Origin: Branchiostoma floridae
Lineage: Eukaryota > Chordata > Leptocardii > Amphioxiformes > Branchiostomatidae
Direction of reading: 5' to 3'
Assembly: GCF_000003815.2 (NCBI RefSeq)
Contig: NC_049981.1
Location: forward strand, 26,587,096-26,651,095
Length of the DNA stretch: 64,000 nt
The notes beneath the pieces are model-generated. The model saw nothing but the letters and a program-made list of their open reading frames with translations. It searched no databases and was not told the origin of the DNA. A program made the translations under genes and the position numbers. Of this stretch, positions 24,680 through 37,492 are shown in pieces; position 1 is the first letter of the stretch; each line of letters opens with the position of its first letter.

Positions 24680-27394
24680 TGTGTAATTATGATTTTATTT
24701 GGAATAGGTCTTGTGAAGGTAAATTTCAAGGTCAATTATAGACCTCCTGACAGCTGCAACAAAACTTCCATTTTCGTATATTTTGTCCTGGACATGCCAT
24801 GGTCCTGCTTTTCTAGTCGCATGTAGCTTTTGACCTCAGAACTACGTGGTGTATGTTTGGGCCCCTAGCAGATTATTTTGAACTGTGGGGACGTTTACAG
24901 AGCTTGGCTTATCTATAATACTGATTGTAATAGTATTGGTATATGTTTCTTTTAGGATTTTGTTTCCTTTTTAGGCTTTTGTTTCGCTATATTTGTTTTG
25001 ACATTGGTTTTGTCAAGGTTTTGTCAGAAGACTTCATCAAACTTTGCGTTAATGAGCTACAAAGACACTATTTTAGCAACTGCAACAGAAAATGGTGGAA
25101 ACTTTCATTCGCCGAATCTTACATCTTACATTGCTTCGTACACGTCCTATTCTTTAGATATTGTGTAGCCAGTGTAGTATAAAGGTAGTCAAACGATTCA
25201 GCGCAGCTTTTCTTCCACTTTCATCTTCTTCATACAATGAGCATTTATACTACCAATAATTGTAACAGCAAGGAAATGCAAATAATCACAATATTCATGA
25301 TCTTTCCTCTTGCCGAAGGAATCGTATCAATTGACTTTCAATTCTTGGCGAGACATTTTCCCTAGTTGTGGTAATGATGTCGTTTTCTGCAATACCCCAA
25401 AGTTAAAACCAAAGGATTTAGTGAGTTGAATGATGAATGCTGTAAGCCTCTGTAGATCATGGCATAGATTTTCCGATGTCTGTCTGGGCATGTTTGCAGG
25501 GAATCAATGGGAAAGTCAATGGTGTTTGTAAAGATTTACTGTGAAATCTCTCAGCTTTATTGCTTCACTGTGTAGTTGTTTTTTTTTATATCAGCAGTGT
25601 TTGGCACCAAAAATGCAAATATTCTAAATTTCTGTATTCAGATTGACGTTTACAACTTATTTTCACATTTTCGACGTTGTTAAACAACGCAAAAACAAAC
25701 CACATGAAGTTACATAATGTTAGCCAGCCTATTGAATGTATTTGTGGACAGCATACCTCAAGATGGTGTGCATGAATCCTTTCATATTTGGTAGGGGCAA
25801 AACAAGTGTCAAATTCAATAATGGGCCCTCTAAGGTACTGTAGTGAACCTGTCGGTTTTAGTTTTTGGGAACTGCAGGTGCCAGCTTTTTTATAAACAGT
25901 GCATACGTTTTGTAACCTCGACCCAACCTCGGCCAAACATGACTTTTCACTTCAAAAATCTCTTAGATTATAACAGCTTCTGTGATGTATATTCGACATG
26001 ATTACATAATGCATAGACTGACCTACTAGAGGGATTATCAATGTGGAACCGCCTTTTGTTTCTGCTTCAGGCCATCTGTATCTAAAATCAAAATCCATAT
26101 TTCATAATGATACAGTGCCGCTTGATGAATACTAGTCTTCACGTGTGCTTGTAAGACCCTCGCTGTGACCTCAATTGGATTTGCGTTACCATTGACATAG
26201 TTAGAATGCAAAATGTTTAAGTATGAATGTAAAGCCGGCTTCATAACTCATGAGAACGCCGGTCGAATTTGTAGATCGCTCAGAGCTCGCCGAATATCAA
26301 CATCGCCCTAGCTGAAAATCTGCTCATTCACAAATGACGGGGCTCGGGCGACGTCTATCCAACACTAATGATTATATATCCCACATTAGATGGTCTATTG
26401 GACATGGACGAAGTGAGAATCGACTAACCCGGTAAAAAGCTAATATTTGGATAAACTTTAACTTCTCTGATTCTTGGGAAGTGTGTAGGGTATGAGTGGG
26501 ATGGACGGGCACCTTGAAACAAGAGTGTTTTGCGATGGACCAATCCAAAATCTCAAAAAATCCTCGCCGAGGCTCACCAAAGGACATTGGTGATATAATT
26601 GCCCATGATTAAAAACAATGTATATATTAAGAACTTGATGAAATATTTGACTCTAGCTCAAGAATATTTTGTATATCAGGCCCTATTTGTAGGCTACTTA
26701 GCTTTAACCTCATAATACCATTACAAAGGTGACGAGGGTCGTTTAGATCAATTTGTTTGATAAGAGCTATATCGATTAATAGTTTCAAGGTGTCTTTACA
26801 CCAAATCCTTATATTAACCGCCGAAGGACAATGGACACGCAATCCAAATCCTTTCATTTCGGCGATATGTTATCGGTACATGAGTTATTGCAGCATAGTG
26901 ACAGTAGTGCGGTAGTGAGTAGGCGTGGGTTTCCTACGGCCATTATCCGTGCTCATAGGCACGCGAGCAGGCACGAAAACTACATCCCCTTACATCACAG
27001 ATATCACAGTATGACAGAACTGGGACAGATAACGCGTCATATAATCATATTCCTTTGACAAGATGTCGTCTACATTTACATATAAGATACATCGCCAACA
27101 ATACGACCCCATTATCATTATGATTACTTCATTCACATCCACTTATGCGTATGCCGGCCAAGACAAGTAACTTAATGATTTGTAATAATCTCATTTAAGA
27201 GGCGACATTTCGTTAACCGGTAATTTACGTTTGAGATAACACCATGGAAACTACGCTTCGCGCTCCTCTAATATGGTCCTGACGAAGAGAAGCGTGCGTT
27301 AGATTAAAAGCAGGTAAGAATGGTGATATGGATAGTGATGAGTCAAGATGCACCAGACTGGAGTTCTCAGAGAAAGATAATGATGGGGTAGTGT
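24680..27394. other. Non-coding stretch with one dispersed repeat patch
   Basis: GTCAAATTCAATAATGGGCC then ACTGTAG..ACC.G(T/C)(C/T)GG at 25808-25860 recurs at about 57918-57980, so this is a dispersed repeat; the 116-codon minus-strand frame at 25586-25936 overlaps it. Nothing else recognised. Confidence 0.4.
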
Positions 27395-27560
27395 GCTATG
27401 TTGTTTTGTGTAGTGATGCGTTGTGTTGTGTCGTACATGTGTTGTGTTGTGTAGTGTAGCGTTGTGAAGTGTTGTGTAGTGCTAGTCTACATGTGTGCTG
27501 CGTTGTTGCGTTGCATTGTGTTGTGTTGCTTTATATTGCGTTGCGAAGTGTTCTGTTATG
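27395..27560 (+). repeat. Degenerate TGTTGTG-rich simple repeat
   Basis: Irregular alternation of TGTTGTG, GTAGTG and GCGTTG units over about 165 bp. No fixed period. Likely an eroded minisatellite. Confidence 0.7.
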
Positions 27561-28346
27561 CTGTATAACACTGTTGACATTTTCGAAGTCGTCATGGCCA
27601 TAAATAATGGGGTCTACATGCATCATTGACGCTTTGTTATGTATGGTAGATTTACGAGACCACTAGTTTCTAGATACGCAATTGGCTGTTGAAAAAATAT
27701 TTGCACCAGGCCAATTTCTAAATGATGTGTAAGAGTACCATACCTGACACAATCTATACGGTTACGAGATAATCCATATCGTTACTTAGAATGTAATGAT
27801 TTCAGGGAATAAAAGTCTACTTCGTCTTCTACTTCAGTTTGATATGTACGTTACTCTGCTCCATGACTTTTAGTATACCCACATTGAGTAGTGGGTTTAC
27901 ACGGGGGTATCAAAGGAAAGCACTCCACGAGAGAAAACTCCTAGCTAAATCTAACTTACATTAAGAGCTCTATACGAATTCATTGTAAGCTATAAATATC
28001 AAAGCCTTCAATAACGTATACTACCAGCAAGCCTTGCGACGTACATTAAGCTTGAAAAAGTGCCGCACTTGTACATTTGTCGGCTTGCCCTCGGATACAA
28101 CGTGCATTTACTATCCATTTCGGAAACTTAAGAGGGAAGGTTGTCGGTCACCCTTTTGATCTCTTTCTTTGAACTGTATAAAATGTGCAAGTCTTGATGT
28201 TTCCCAATAGATGTTTCTGGCACAGCTTCTATCTCATTTGAAACCACTGGTTATCATGCTTTCAATCGCGGCGTGAGGTAAAGACAGATAAAACTTGAAT
28301 AGTTTCCAACTTAGCGACGAAGTTTATCAGTGAGTTTCCCTAGCTT

Positions 28347-28401
28347 TTTGCACACGACCCCAATCACGTGATTTTTGCACACGGCCCCCAATCACGTGAC
28401 C
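28347..28401 (+). repeat. Tandem duplicate carrying CACGTG
   Basis: TTTTGCACACGACCCCAATC then ACGTGA is followed at once by TTTTTGCACACGGCCCCCAA then TCACGTGAC. Each unit of about 28 bp ends in TCACGTGA, an E-box of the bHLH/USF type. Confidence 0.75.
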
Positions 28402-31400
28402 CTGACAAATCATCGTTTCCTAAAGTTATGAGATCCAAGTCTATTACATAACCTTGCCACACTTTTCCGAATCGATCCGCTTCCCTGGGTTCTACAAGAT
28501 ATTAGACTGAGCTGTCTGAAAGTCCTGAGGCTAGCAAGCACAATGCCGACTTACGCCTCTCTCTCTCTCTCTCCGTTAATAGCATATTCTTCAAAAGATA
28601 TCTACAAAACACACCCGTAACTGTGTTATGATATTATTTCCCATGTTAGACAATTTATGTATATTAAAAGAAACCGTTATTTTTCACTTGGTTGGGTAGC
28701 AACATGGTGACATATTTGTACCTGGATGGTCTGCCAAAATCGCACAAATCTTAAGACTGGTGAGTTAAGCCCCAGGCATATTCATGTTGATGTCAGCGCT
28801 ACGTGATCATCAACAACGATTTTTCCCAAAGGGATATTTCCTTCAGGAGGACAAATAATCTAACGAGTTACTCCTATCCAATCATGTTTATCTGCGAAAA
28901 TCAGGCAACTTGTCATACATAGTTTACTTCAATATCTGGAACGTTCGAAAGATTTCCTCCAGGACCATTCTTTCATTAGCAAAGGAGACTGCAAGGTGTT
29001 TATCTCCGTATTGCTCACAAATGGCGCAACATCTGTCTTCTATGAAATGTGTCTACCTCGAGCTTCAGAATCCCCCTTAGTATTGACACAAGATTGCTCA
29101 GAGAAATTTGATGTTAGGTTCAAAGTCTCGCGAGGCTTCGTGGCGGGACGAGAATTCGCGCGGTAGGTCCAGATCGAAGTTTTGAAGCTGCGGCTACTTA
29201 GAAAATCCTTTTTTTTTAAAGCCCTGTACTTAGAAACTAAAAGGCATAAGTTTTCACTTCTTACCAAAATAAAAGGAATACTACGGATTACAGGCAAGTA
29301 ATATAGTGATATATACTGTAGTGTCAATGTGACAGTGAATATCTGCATAAACGTCAATCAATTCTTATCGTACGTCAATGTAATGAACTTTCCTTACCTT
29401 TTACATATCTCAGTGGAATCATAGATCAGACCTATTTGCATTTTAAGCAGCTCAACTCCAGGCGATTGCCTGCGACACGCATCAGAAGAGCAAGTGATTA
29501 CTTCGGTTCAATTTGCTCTATAATTGAATTAGGAGATACAATCTCACCACGCATGTTGATGCCTTTCACATATCGACTAACTCGACATTAGCCCACATTG
29601 CGTAATGCCCATTGCATTATCGAGATTTCCTGACTCGACCTCTCCGTGCACTCAATTGAAATAAGATACGTTGCATGTACCTGTCATCTTCATCATTAGT
29701 TAAAGTTTCATACAGAAAGAAGCATCATTGAAGCCAAAATTTGCAATCAAAAGCGAAAGATTAACATTGTATTGAGATTATAGAATTGACACCGTCATTT
29801 CATGGTTCGTCAGATTTCACCATGACGAATAAACAACAAGGACGCCGCATTTCAGTTGGCAATGTTTGTACATTTAACACCATTGCACATGAACAGCCTT
29901 ATATTGTAATCTCCAAGCAGATGTTTTACGACAGGATGTTTAATCGATGTACCGACAATCCCAGCTGATGGCAATGTGAACGACTCAGAGTCAGTCACGT
30001 TACAGCTCATATCCCCCAAGTCTCTTACGTTATTTCCTTGCATGCTTTTTAAGATGTAATCTTAAGATAATACAACTTCAATCTGTGTTGTGTGTCAACT
30101 GGTTTCTCAATTTTGCCTAACTTGCCTCAGGCGCCAGCGTTAATGGTCCCTTCGCTAGCTGTATCCGTTCCCGACTCCAATATCAACTTTGCAGGCCCTT
30201 TGTTTGGCCAACTCTATAATCCGCCTAACTCTTTATCTGCGACGGGTGGTATGATACCCATTAGAGCATCGACATCGCTTTAGTTTGCCTTTCTTAGTAA
30301 TTAAAGCACCAGATAGGATCTTCCCCGTGTTTCCGCCAGCAGAGATGCTATCCCTCCATACTCATCACGGAAACCGCGTCTGAAATCCAGAGAATTCAAT
30401 CCCATAAGGCTTGATGGATTCGAACGGAAGTGCAAAGTTCTTTCTCCAGCCTGAAGCTTTCTCTGCACACTGTGCCAAGATTGATGAACGTAATCAGCAC
30501 TATCACGCTTTCGTTCCTACAAAAGTGTATGTAGGATTCTCAATATGTACTAGTTTATTTCGAGACATCGGTCAAAGTCCCGCAACTTGGCGTTAATTCT
30601 AAAAGGTAACGTTGAATCAATTGGGCAAGTTTTTTATCATCAACACAATGTACACCCTTCTTTATATAAGACATGTTTTAATGCATGTAGTAGCATGACT
30701 AATCACTCAATTCTGATTTAAGACAAATCGTCCCATTTTCAAACTAAATATCTAACATGCTTGCTTATCGACTTCTTACCACAGCGTCCCTTACTTTATT
30801 TCAAGAAATTTATCTTCCAACTTAAATGAAATTGTAGCCACCCATCGGAACGTGGCAGATCTGATGCATCGCGCCTTGATGTGTTCATACCATGCGGGCG
30901 ATTCATTTTCCTCTGAAGTGGATATTGAATGAGATCTTTGAGTCACATAGCATCTCATAACAGCAACCATCGCCCCTCTGGTGATACGTCTGTTATGCCG
31001 TATTTACTCGTGTTGAGGAATATTGGATAATGCTTGAATAATTGTGTTGCAGTGCCCCTACCATGTACCGATGAGGCTCGTGGCTTCCTACGCACACTCA
31101 ACGTAGAGTTAGGATTTTGTTTGCACCTTAAGGAGTGCAAGAAGTGGTTTTACTACCACTTACTGTGCATAGATTTTTTTTACTCTAATAAAAGAGCCTA
31201 TTACTACCTAGTCAATATGTTGTCACAGTGAGGATGATGGCGTCAATTTGAGTCAATGTCATTTAGTTTCACCAAGCACCGAATGAAGGATAGATTAGTG
31301 TTGATTTGATCACAACATCCGGCGCTCTAAGAGATAAAGACATCTGGATGTTAATACATTAGGATTATTGAAAACGAAAGGAAGACTTTAAAAATCGTTA

Positions 31401-31725
31401 AATGACTTCCTTGATTAAGTCCTTCTTCAAATTGATTCCCTGGTAAACTGCAATTCCTGTGATGGAGTCCCGCCGTGAGCTCGGTTAGACCTCCCCCGAA
31501 TTCGTCATGTATTTCTTTCCGTCCCATAAGCACAAGGGGTAGACCTGTGGGTTAATTGTTCACTCCCTTTCTATTTTCCCCTTCACCTTTGCGAAATGAA
31601 TTATGCCCGAATGACAAGAATGATGTATTGTTCTCGAGCCGAGCTAGCCCGGCCGATAATGCGTAAAGCTGTACGGAGGTAACGGGTGGACCGGCGCGGC
31701 TGAGCCGGGTAGACTGCCAGCCGTC
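28402..31725. other. Non-coding stretch with a cluster of open frames at 29.8-30.6 kb
   Basis: A (CT)n run lies at 28556-28574. Between 29786 and 30596, plus-strand frames (60, 63 and 61 codons) and a minus-strand one (63 codons) follow closely; some read like protein (for example VPDSNINFAGPLFG). None was identified. Confidence 0.35.
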
Positions 31726-31727
31726 GC

Positions 31728-31942
31728 GTAGCCAATCGGAAATGGATGCATGACATACTCCAGCGGTTCCCAATCCGATATGTGCTAAACATCGTGAATA
31801 AGTATGAGGACGCCGAGCGTCATATATAAAGGCCTGTGCGCAGATCGGAGAGGAGGTGTAGTAGGACAGGACGGACCAGTGAGAGCTGTAGGAGCGGATC
31901 CACAACCTTCTGACATCATTCTCCTCGTAACGTGGACCTCAG
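31728..31942 (+). promoter_or_regulatory. Candidate promoter and first non-coding exon
   Basis: GCCAATCG (CCAAT box) at about 31731, then TATATAAA at 31823-31830 within CATATATAAAGG. A start about 30 bp downstream (31853-31860, GAGGAGGTGTAG) would give an exon of about 85 bp ending at ACCTCAG|GTACTG (31942/31943). The segment upstream is GC-rich relative to its surroundings. The order and spacing suit a TATA promoter on the plus strand. The gene served is unknown; the sialyltransferase, 17.5 kb downstream, is possible. Confidence 0.35.
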
Positions 31943-34900
31943 GTACTGTTGTAGCTATCGATGTCGCAGCTTAAAATCTATACATGTGTTTGTGTAATGA
32001 AGTCCTTCAAAATGTAGGCAATTGCGTTTTTGTTGCTTGAATGGTCGATGCTTCCTTGACGTGTGATTACTTAAAGATTAAGAGTTGAGGCTCGAAGGGG
32101 AGCTGCGGGAGGAACGAACGTGTTGTGTTTATTGGAGAGACGATTTGATGGGTAATGGGGAAACCCAGTGTAAACCCGGCTTGTCTACATACACAGTGTG
32201 TAATAGACTGAAACTATTGGTTCTACCGTGTTCTGTTTTACAATCGTGTATCTCAGATTGCGTAGACTGCCCTACTAAGGAACAGCGGTTATTGTATTAG
32301 ACCATTCGAATATTAGATCATTATCTTAAAATAGCCCTTTTGTCCAAAACTGTTCATTAAGTTGTATTTATTCTTAATGAAGTCTACCCTACATGGGAAT
32401 GAACATGCCCAGCGTTTCTTGCCATAGGGTCTGTCCAGATATAAGAGTAGTTTAGTGGTTCAGGATGACGTATGATATGTAGCTATGCATATCAAGTAAC
32501 ATTTATGATAGAACTATAGAAGCAAATAGACCGGGTGCTTTTGTATATGGTTATCTTTGGAGAAAGAATGGCGTGTCCAATATCGTAGGATTGCGCATAG
32601 AATCTAATTGTTTGAATTCCATGCTTGAGGTTTAGGAAAACAGTTAAATGGACGTAAGGTTGGTCGTTATTCAATCTTTAGAGTTGATTTATGGAACTCA
32701 AGTTCAACGTGATGTGTTCTGTTCATGCAGTATTAATGCTTCAAACCACTGCACTGATATCCACGGAGAGAGCCAGGTCGGGAGTGTGTGTCTTTTTTCT
32801 TTCAGCTTGTTTCATCAATTATGCAAGCAACTTTCACTTTGTCTTCCCCTACCCTGTGAAATTCTACACCGGACAAGTCCAACAGCTCAAGTAAACCAAA
32901 CTTAGCTATGCTTCCCGTTTCCTCTTACATGCATGCTGGCCTCTCAGCCCCTTTGATGCGTTAATGTAGGAATTCGTTATCAGATGATATTCAGTAAACC
33001 TGTGGATGATAGAGCATTTCTTCTTATCACTGGCAGGTACACTGATAATGTTTCTTTGATTGCGTGATAGCAGATATGCTCTGTGTTTGGTTGGGCAAAT
33101 GGTGAAACCTATACAATTGTGTATGTACAACAACTTGTTTTGGTTGGCTGGTTGTGCAGATGGTGAATGCTATATACCAGTGTGTATGTACAACCTTCCT
33201 TCGCACAGTAAGTGAGACCTCATTTTCTTCCTAGCTGTCCCCTTTTCTCATTTGCCTCCAGACGAATCTATAGAAGACCAAAGCCGGCCTCTTTACCCTG
33301 TCATGATACAAAGCCGCTGCTGTAGAGGTCCTCATCTTGACTTGACCATTCCGTAGGTCTTTTGGGCTGGTGTCACATTACCCGGAGTCCTCACGCCATC
33401 CCTGAATAGTGGGTCTATCAGGGGAGGAAATAACTTTATTGATTTTTCGGGATCAAGGCCACTTTTTTGTTCGGTAAGTGATCAAAGGGTCTCCATTGGT
33501 TTATCTGTTGCTATGGTAGGGCCACCATGTTCATTGATTACCTTGTCCTGGGCCTGCTGCTTATTACAGGTATCACACCGGCGATAGTGGAGCTTTGGTT
33601 CGAGACAAACTAAGCAGAAAAGGTAGACACCCAATATACATCGTCCATCAAAAACGATGTTTTTCAGGTTGTCCTGGCACTATCTCGAATTTATATGATC
33701 AAAATGAACTGTGAATTGTACAAGGCAACATTCTGAATGAAAAGATAAACAATGAATTAACCAGTGCATATCATTGATCTAAATTTGCTTGTCTTATTTC
33801 CATCCCTGAAAATCATACTGGCCCAGACCTAAAGTCTAGGCATATTACGGAGGGAGGGGGTGCGTTCTGTCTATTTGTGAACAGGCTACTAGATTGTTGA
33901 TTTCAGGCAAGGACGGGGTCTTGTGATTTTGTTCTGGCGGCAGGACCAAGGAATAAACAATTGATTTTGACCAAATTTTGCATGATGATTATTAACCATG
34001 TAAGAATTCTGTAGGGACATGCCATCCATAGGCAACACCTATCAGAGGGACTAAAGCTGTACACTATTACTCTGCTTGACACGGCCTGACCTTAGCCTAA
34101 GTTTGTGTGCAATGTCAGGGTATGCCCAATTAATAACTCCATGGTTTTGTACGTATATCACACCTTGTTCAACCAGATCCTACCAGCGTCGTTTCATGTT
34201 TGAAAAGTGTGACTTTCGCCTTGTCAGAGGCTTCAAATACCAGACAGTTCATTATGTATAAGAACTTATATTAACACAATGATATGTTATGATATCACTT
34301 CCTTGTGGGTGTTGGAAGGTTTCATTAAAATATCAACTCTTATAATGAAACAAAACTAGGAGTTTGCATACGTTTTGAATAACAATAAAACCACCCACCA
34401 TCTGTTTCACAGTAAATAGATTCGATGCAGGTCATTTGTCTTCTTATAGGACCGATGATTGCTCATTGATTTAAATGACAACAGTATGTTCCTTGTACAA
34501 CATTATGAATTGGCTTAGTTGGTCAGTTTAACCATGCCCTATACGGTCCGAATTGAGAAGAATGGTTTGTCTCCATCCGAAGTGATACAGATCTCTTCAG
34601 CCGTGTTTCTCACCTTATCGTTCAGCTCCAGACATTTAAATCGATCCGTGCTTTTTTGTCGCGACCTCCATGGTAAGCCCAGTCATCAAGCCGAATTCGC
34701 AGTATATGTAGCATTTCGAATAAAGTGTTAAAAACACTAAATACCTCCACTCATAAGATGCAAGCTATTGGGTTTACCATACACAGGCTATGCGTGTATT
34801 TCTATAGACGGTAATTTCGACAGCGTCACATAGCTATTTTGATGTAAAAACTAAGGCGAATGATGTGGTGAGACATCGGGACATCCATTGTAAACATTGA

Positions 34901-37490
34901 TGTCCAAACAGTAAGCGGGATCAGCATCAAGTAGCGGTACTTTGCACTCTTCTATATGTTTGTCCCTTTTGAATATCCAAACTGAATACAATATATCATC
35001 GCAGTATTTCTTAATTCCTGTTCATTGGCTTCTCAGTTCTTCTTACTTTCCAATCATCCCAATGGAAATTTCCTACCTTTGTCTCTTACCCTGTGTCTCC
35101 CTATCTGACCTTGTACTGCTGCTGCGGTCTTAATGGTGTGAAAGGTACTCGCGTGACTACCTCACCTCACCCGACTGATGTCTCCCAACCTTGAACTCTT
35201 GCCCTGTGTTAGGTTCCCACACAATAGACTGTTCAGGTTATTGTATTTTCTCTCTGTGAATGCCTTGATTGATGGAGAAGGTCTTGAGTAAAAGGTTCCC
35301 TTACCGTAAACTAGATTGATGATCGTATGGATGGCAACCTTTTCACAATATTAACGTAGATTGTGTCATAATCGTACATTATTTTAGGTTCATATTTTGT
35401 AATAGTTTCCTGAGATACGTCATCATAATTACCAAATGAATCACTTAAGAAGATATCATCGTTATTACTGTAATTATATATAGTACCGTCAATACCGTAA
35501 TGTCTTAGACGTAGACGTTCTGTTTCCCTTGTCATCTAATTATCCAAAATGAGATTATTGCTTTGTTGTTATGAACCCTATATTCCATGCAGCTGTGTAA
35601 ATGTATCCAAATTACCAAGTTGGTAGCTACGTCAAAATCAGTAAGAATGCTATAAGACTTTCCTCACGATGTGCTCACAAATGTAACTACTCAAATTGCA
35701 GTGGAAGTGATCCAGGAAAATACTCTTCCTCGTAATGCCTTGGTTGGCATTTGCCGTTTCAGTTTGCTGCCCTCCCTTTACTGTAGGCAAAATGTCAGGG
35801 GGTTGGGCAGATAGGTAGGTAAGGATTTTCCATTTGTCACGGTTCTTGTTGAGCTGCTAAGGGAGCTTAGAGCTAAATAATACTGAATATATCTAAAATC
35901 TAAATACTACCTCTCCTTTGGCGTGGGATTTAGATGAAGCCTGTCTCCTGAGTACGAATGTTTGTTAATGTGTGCCCAATATCGATCCTTAATCAAATGG
36001 TAGCTTTTGATTTACGCTGGTCTCACCACGGCTCACATGGCTACGTACGACTGTCACAAAGAAAAGGATTTATTGCCAAGACAAGTTGGCTTTCTCTTAC
36101 ATCCAGAAACTTTGCAGCAATTTTTCAGGATTACACGTCATCGAAAACGTTATGCCTGTATATCAAAAGTTTTCGGAATCAACTTTGGAATTGAATTTCA
36201 TATATGTGTACCTGACGAAACTTGTGCAAATAAACACCTGTCAAATATTGTACAGTGAACGTAGAACCCTCGTGTACATAGTCTGTATTTTATAGTTACA
36301 TGCAAAAGTGATGAAATTAATTAGATTCATTATATCTTTCAAACATCGATAAATTGATTCAAGAGGATTGTTAGAATTATTGATTACGTGCAGCTGGAGA
36401 AAGGGATATAAAAGATTTATGATGTAGACGCTAACATGCATATCCGCAGCTCGTTGAAAGGATAGGATCAAATCTGAAGCAAAATCATGGCGCTGGAAGG
36501 ATTTATGCTGCTAAGGTTAGCTTTAGGTCTGTCGTCATTTCCCCCGGGTACGCTAAGTGTTGGAGGCATAACTATATAGGTCGGATGTTGGCACAGCAGG
36601 GTATTTCCTAGTCTATTGAATCAAGAATGGAAGCGGTTAGCTCGTCATGGCACGGCTCAGCAGAACTCCGGAGGGAACACTGCAGAGCCATGGAGGTTAG
36701 TTGTGACGAATATGTATTGATGTTGTAAACGCGTTATAATTATCACCTCTGTGATTCATAGAAAATCTCCTGGCAGTGGATTGGAATTCAATAAATCTGT
36801 AAACGTTCCGCGGTAAGGCACATCTGTAGCAGGAATGGGTGGAGGCCCCGGGATGTTTCTGTGTGTTCCACTGTACAGGTTGATGATGCAGGCGGCATTG
36901 GAATGGTTAACGTTTACAACTCTGTCTCTTGTAACATCTTAGTCGTCAATTCATGACGTCCATCTAGTGGAACCCTCTATCTGCTGTATTTGTTGAACCT
37001 TCTGTTATATCTGCGTGTACACATACGCCCTGAGTACGTCCATACTCACACAAATCACATCAAGCATCGCATCGCAGGTACGTAATCTTTATCTTCTGTT
37101 ATTAATGCACCGAAATCTGTTTGACCCTAATTTGCAAAGGGCATGAATATCGCGCAGCTCTCCGTGCATCGTCGCGATGTAACCATGATGAGTACAGTCC
37201 TGTGACATTGATAGCTGCTTGAACTTCTGTAGTCGATTCTGAAGTACTACTGATGGCTGGTGTCTGGTGTTTGGTGATGCCTGGCACGGTCTCAACACGG
37301 TAGTTCATGGAGCTGATGGAGCTGGTTACGTGTCCTGACTAAGGAAAGAGTCACTAATGATATTAAACATCTTTGCAAGCAGGTCTGAGTAGGGGAGCCC
37401 TTTGATGCAATGACTTCTTTTTAAGTTCATGAAGGAGGATAACAAATAATTCTTATTCACAGTATGTCTTGGTTTAGTCAAAACTAATTG
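31943..37490. other. Non-coding stretch
   Basis: No gene recognised. A local 65-70 bp duplication occurs at 33075-33200. The 83-codon frame at 36007-36258 reads plausibly in places (TTAHMATYDCHKEKDLLPRQ) but has no known motif. Confidence 0.4.
33075..33200 (+). repeat. Two-copy local duplication
   Basis: TTTGGTTGGGCAAATGGTGAA..GTGTATGTACAAC is repeated as TTTTGGTTGGCTGG..GCAGATGGTGAA..GTGTATGTACAAC. The copies differ by several changes and a small insertion. Confidence 0.65.
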
Positions 37491-37492
37491 CT

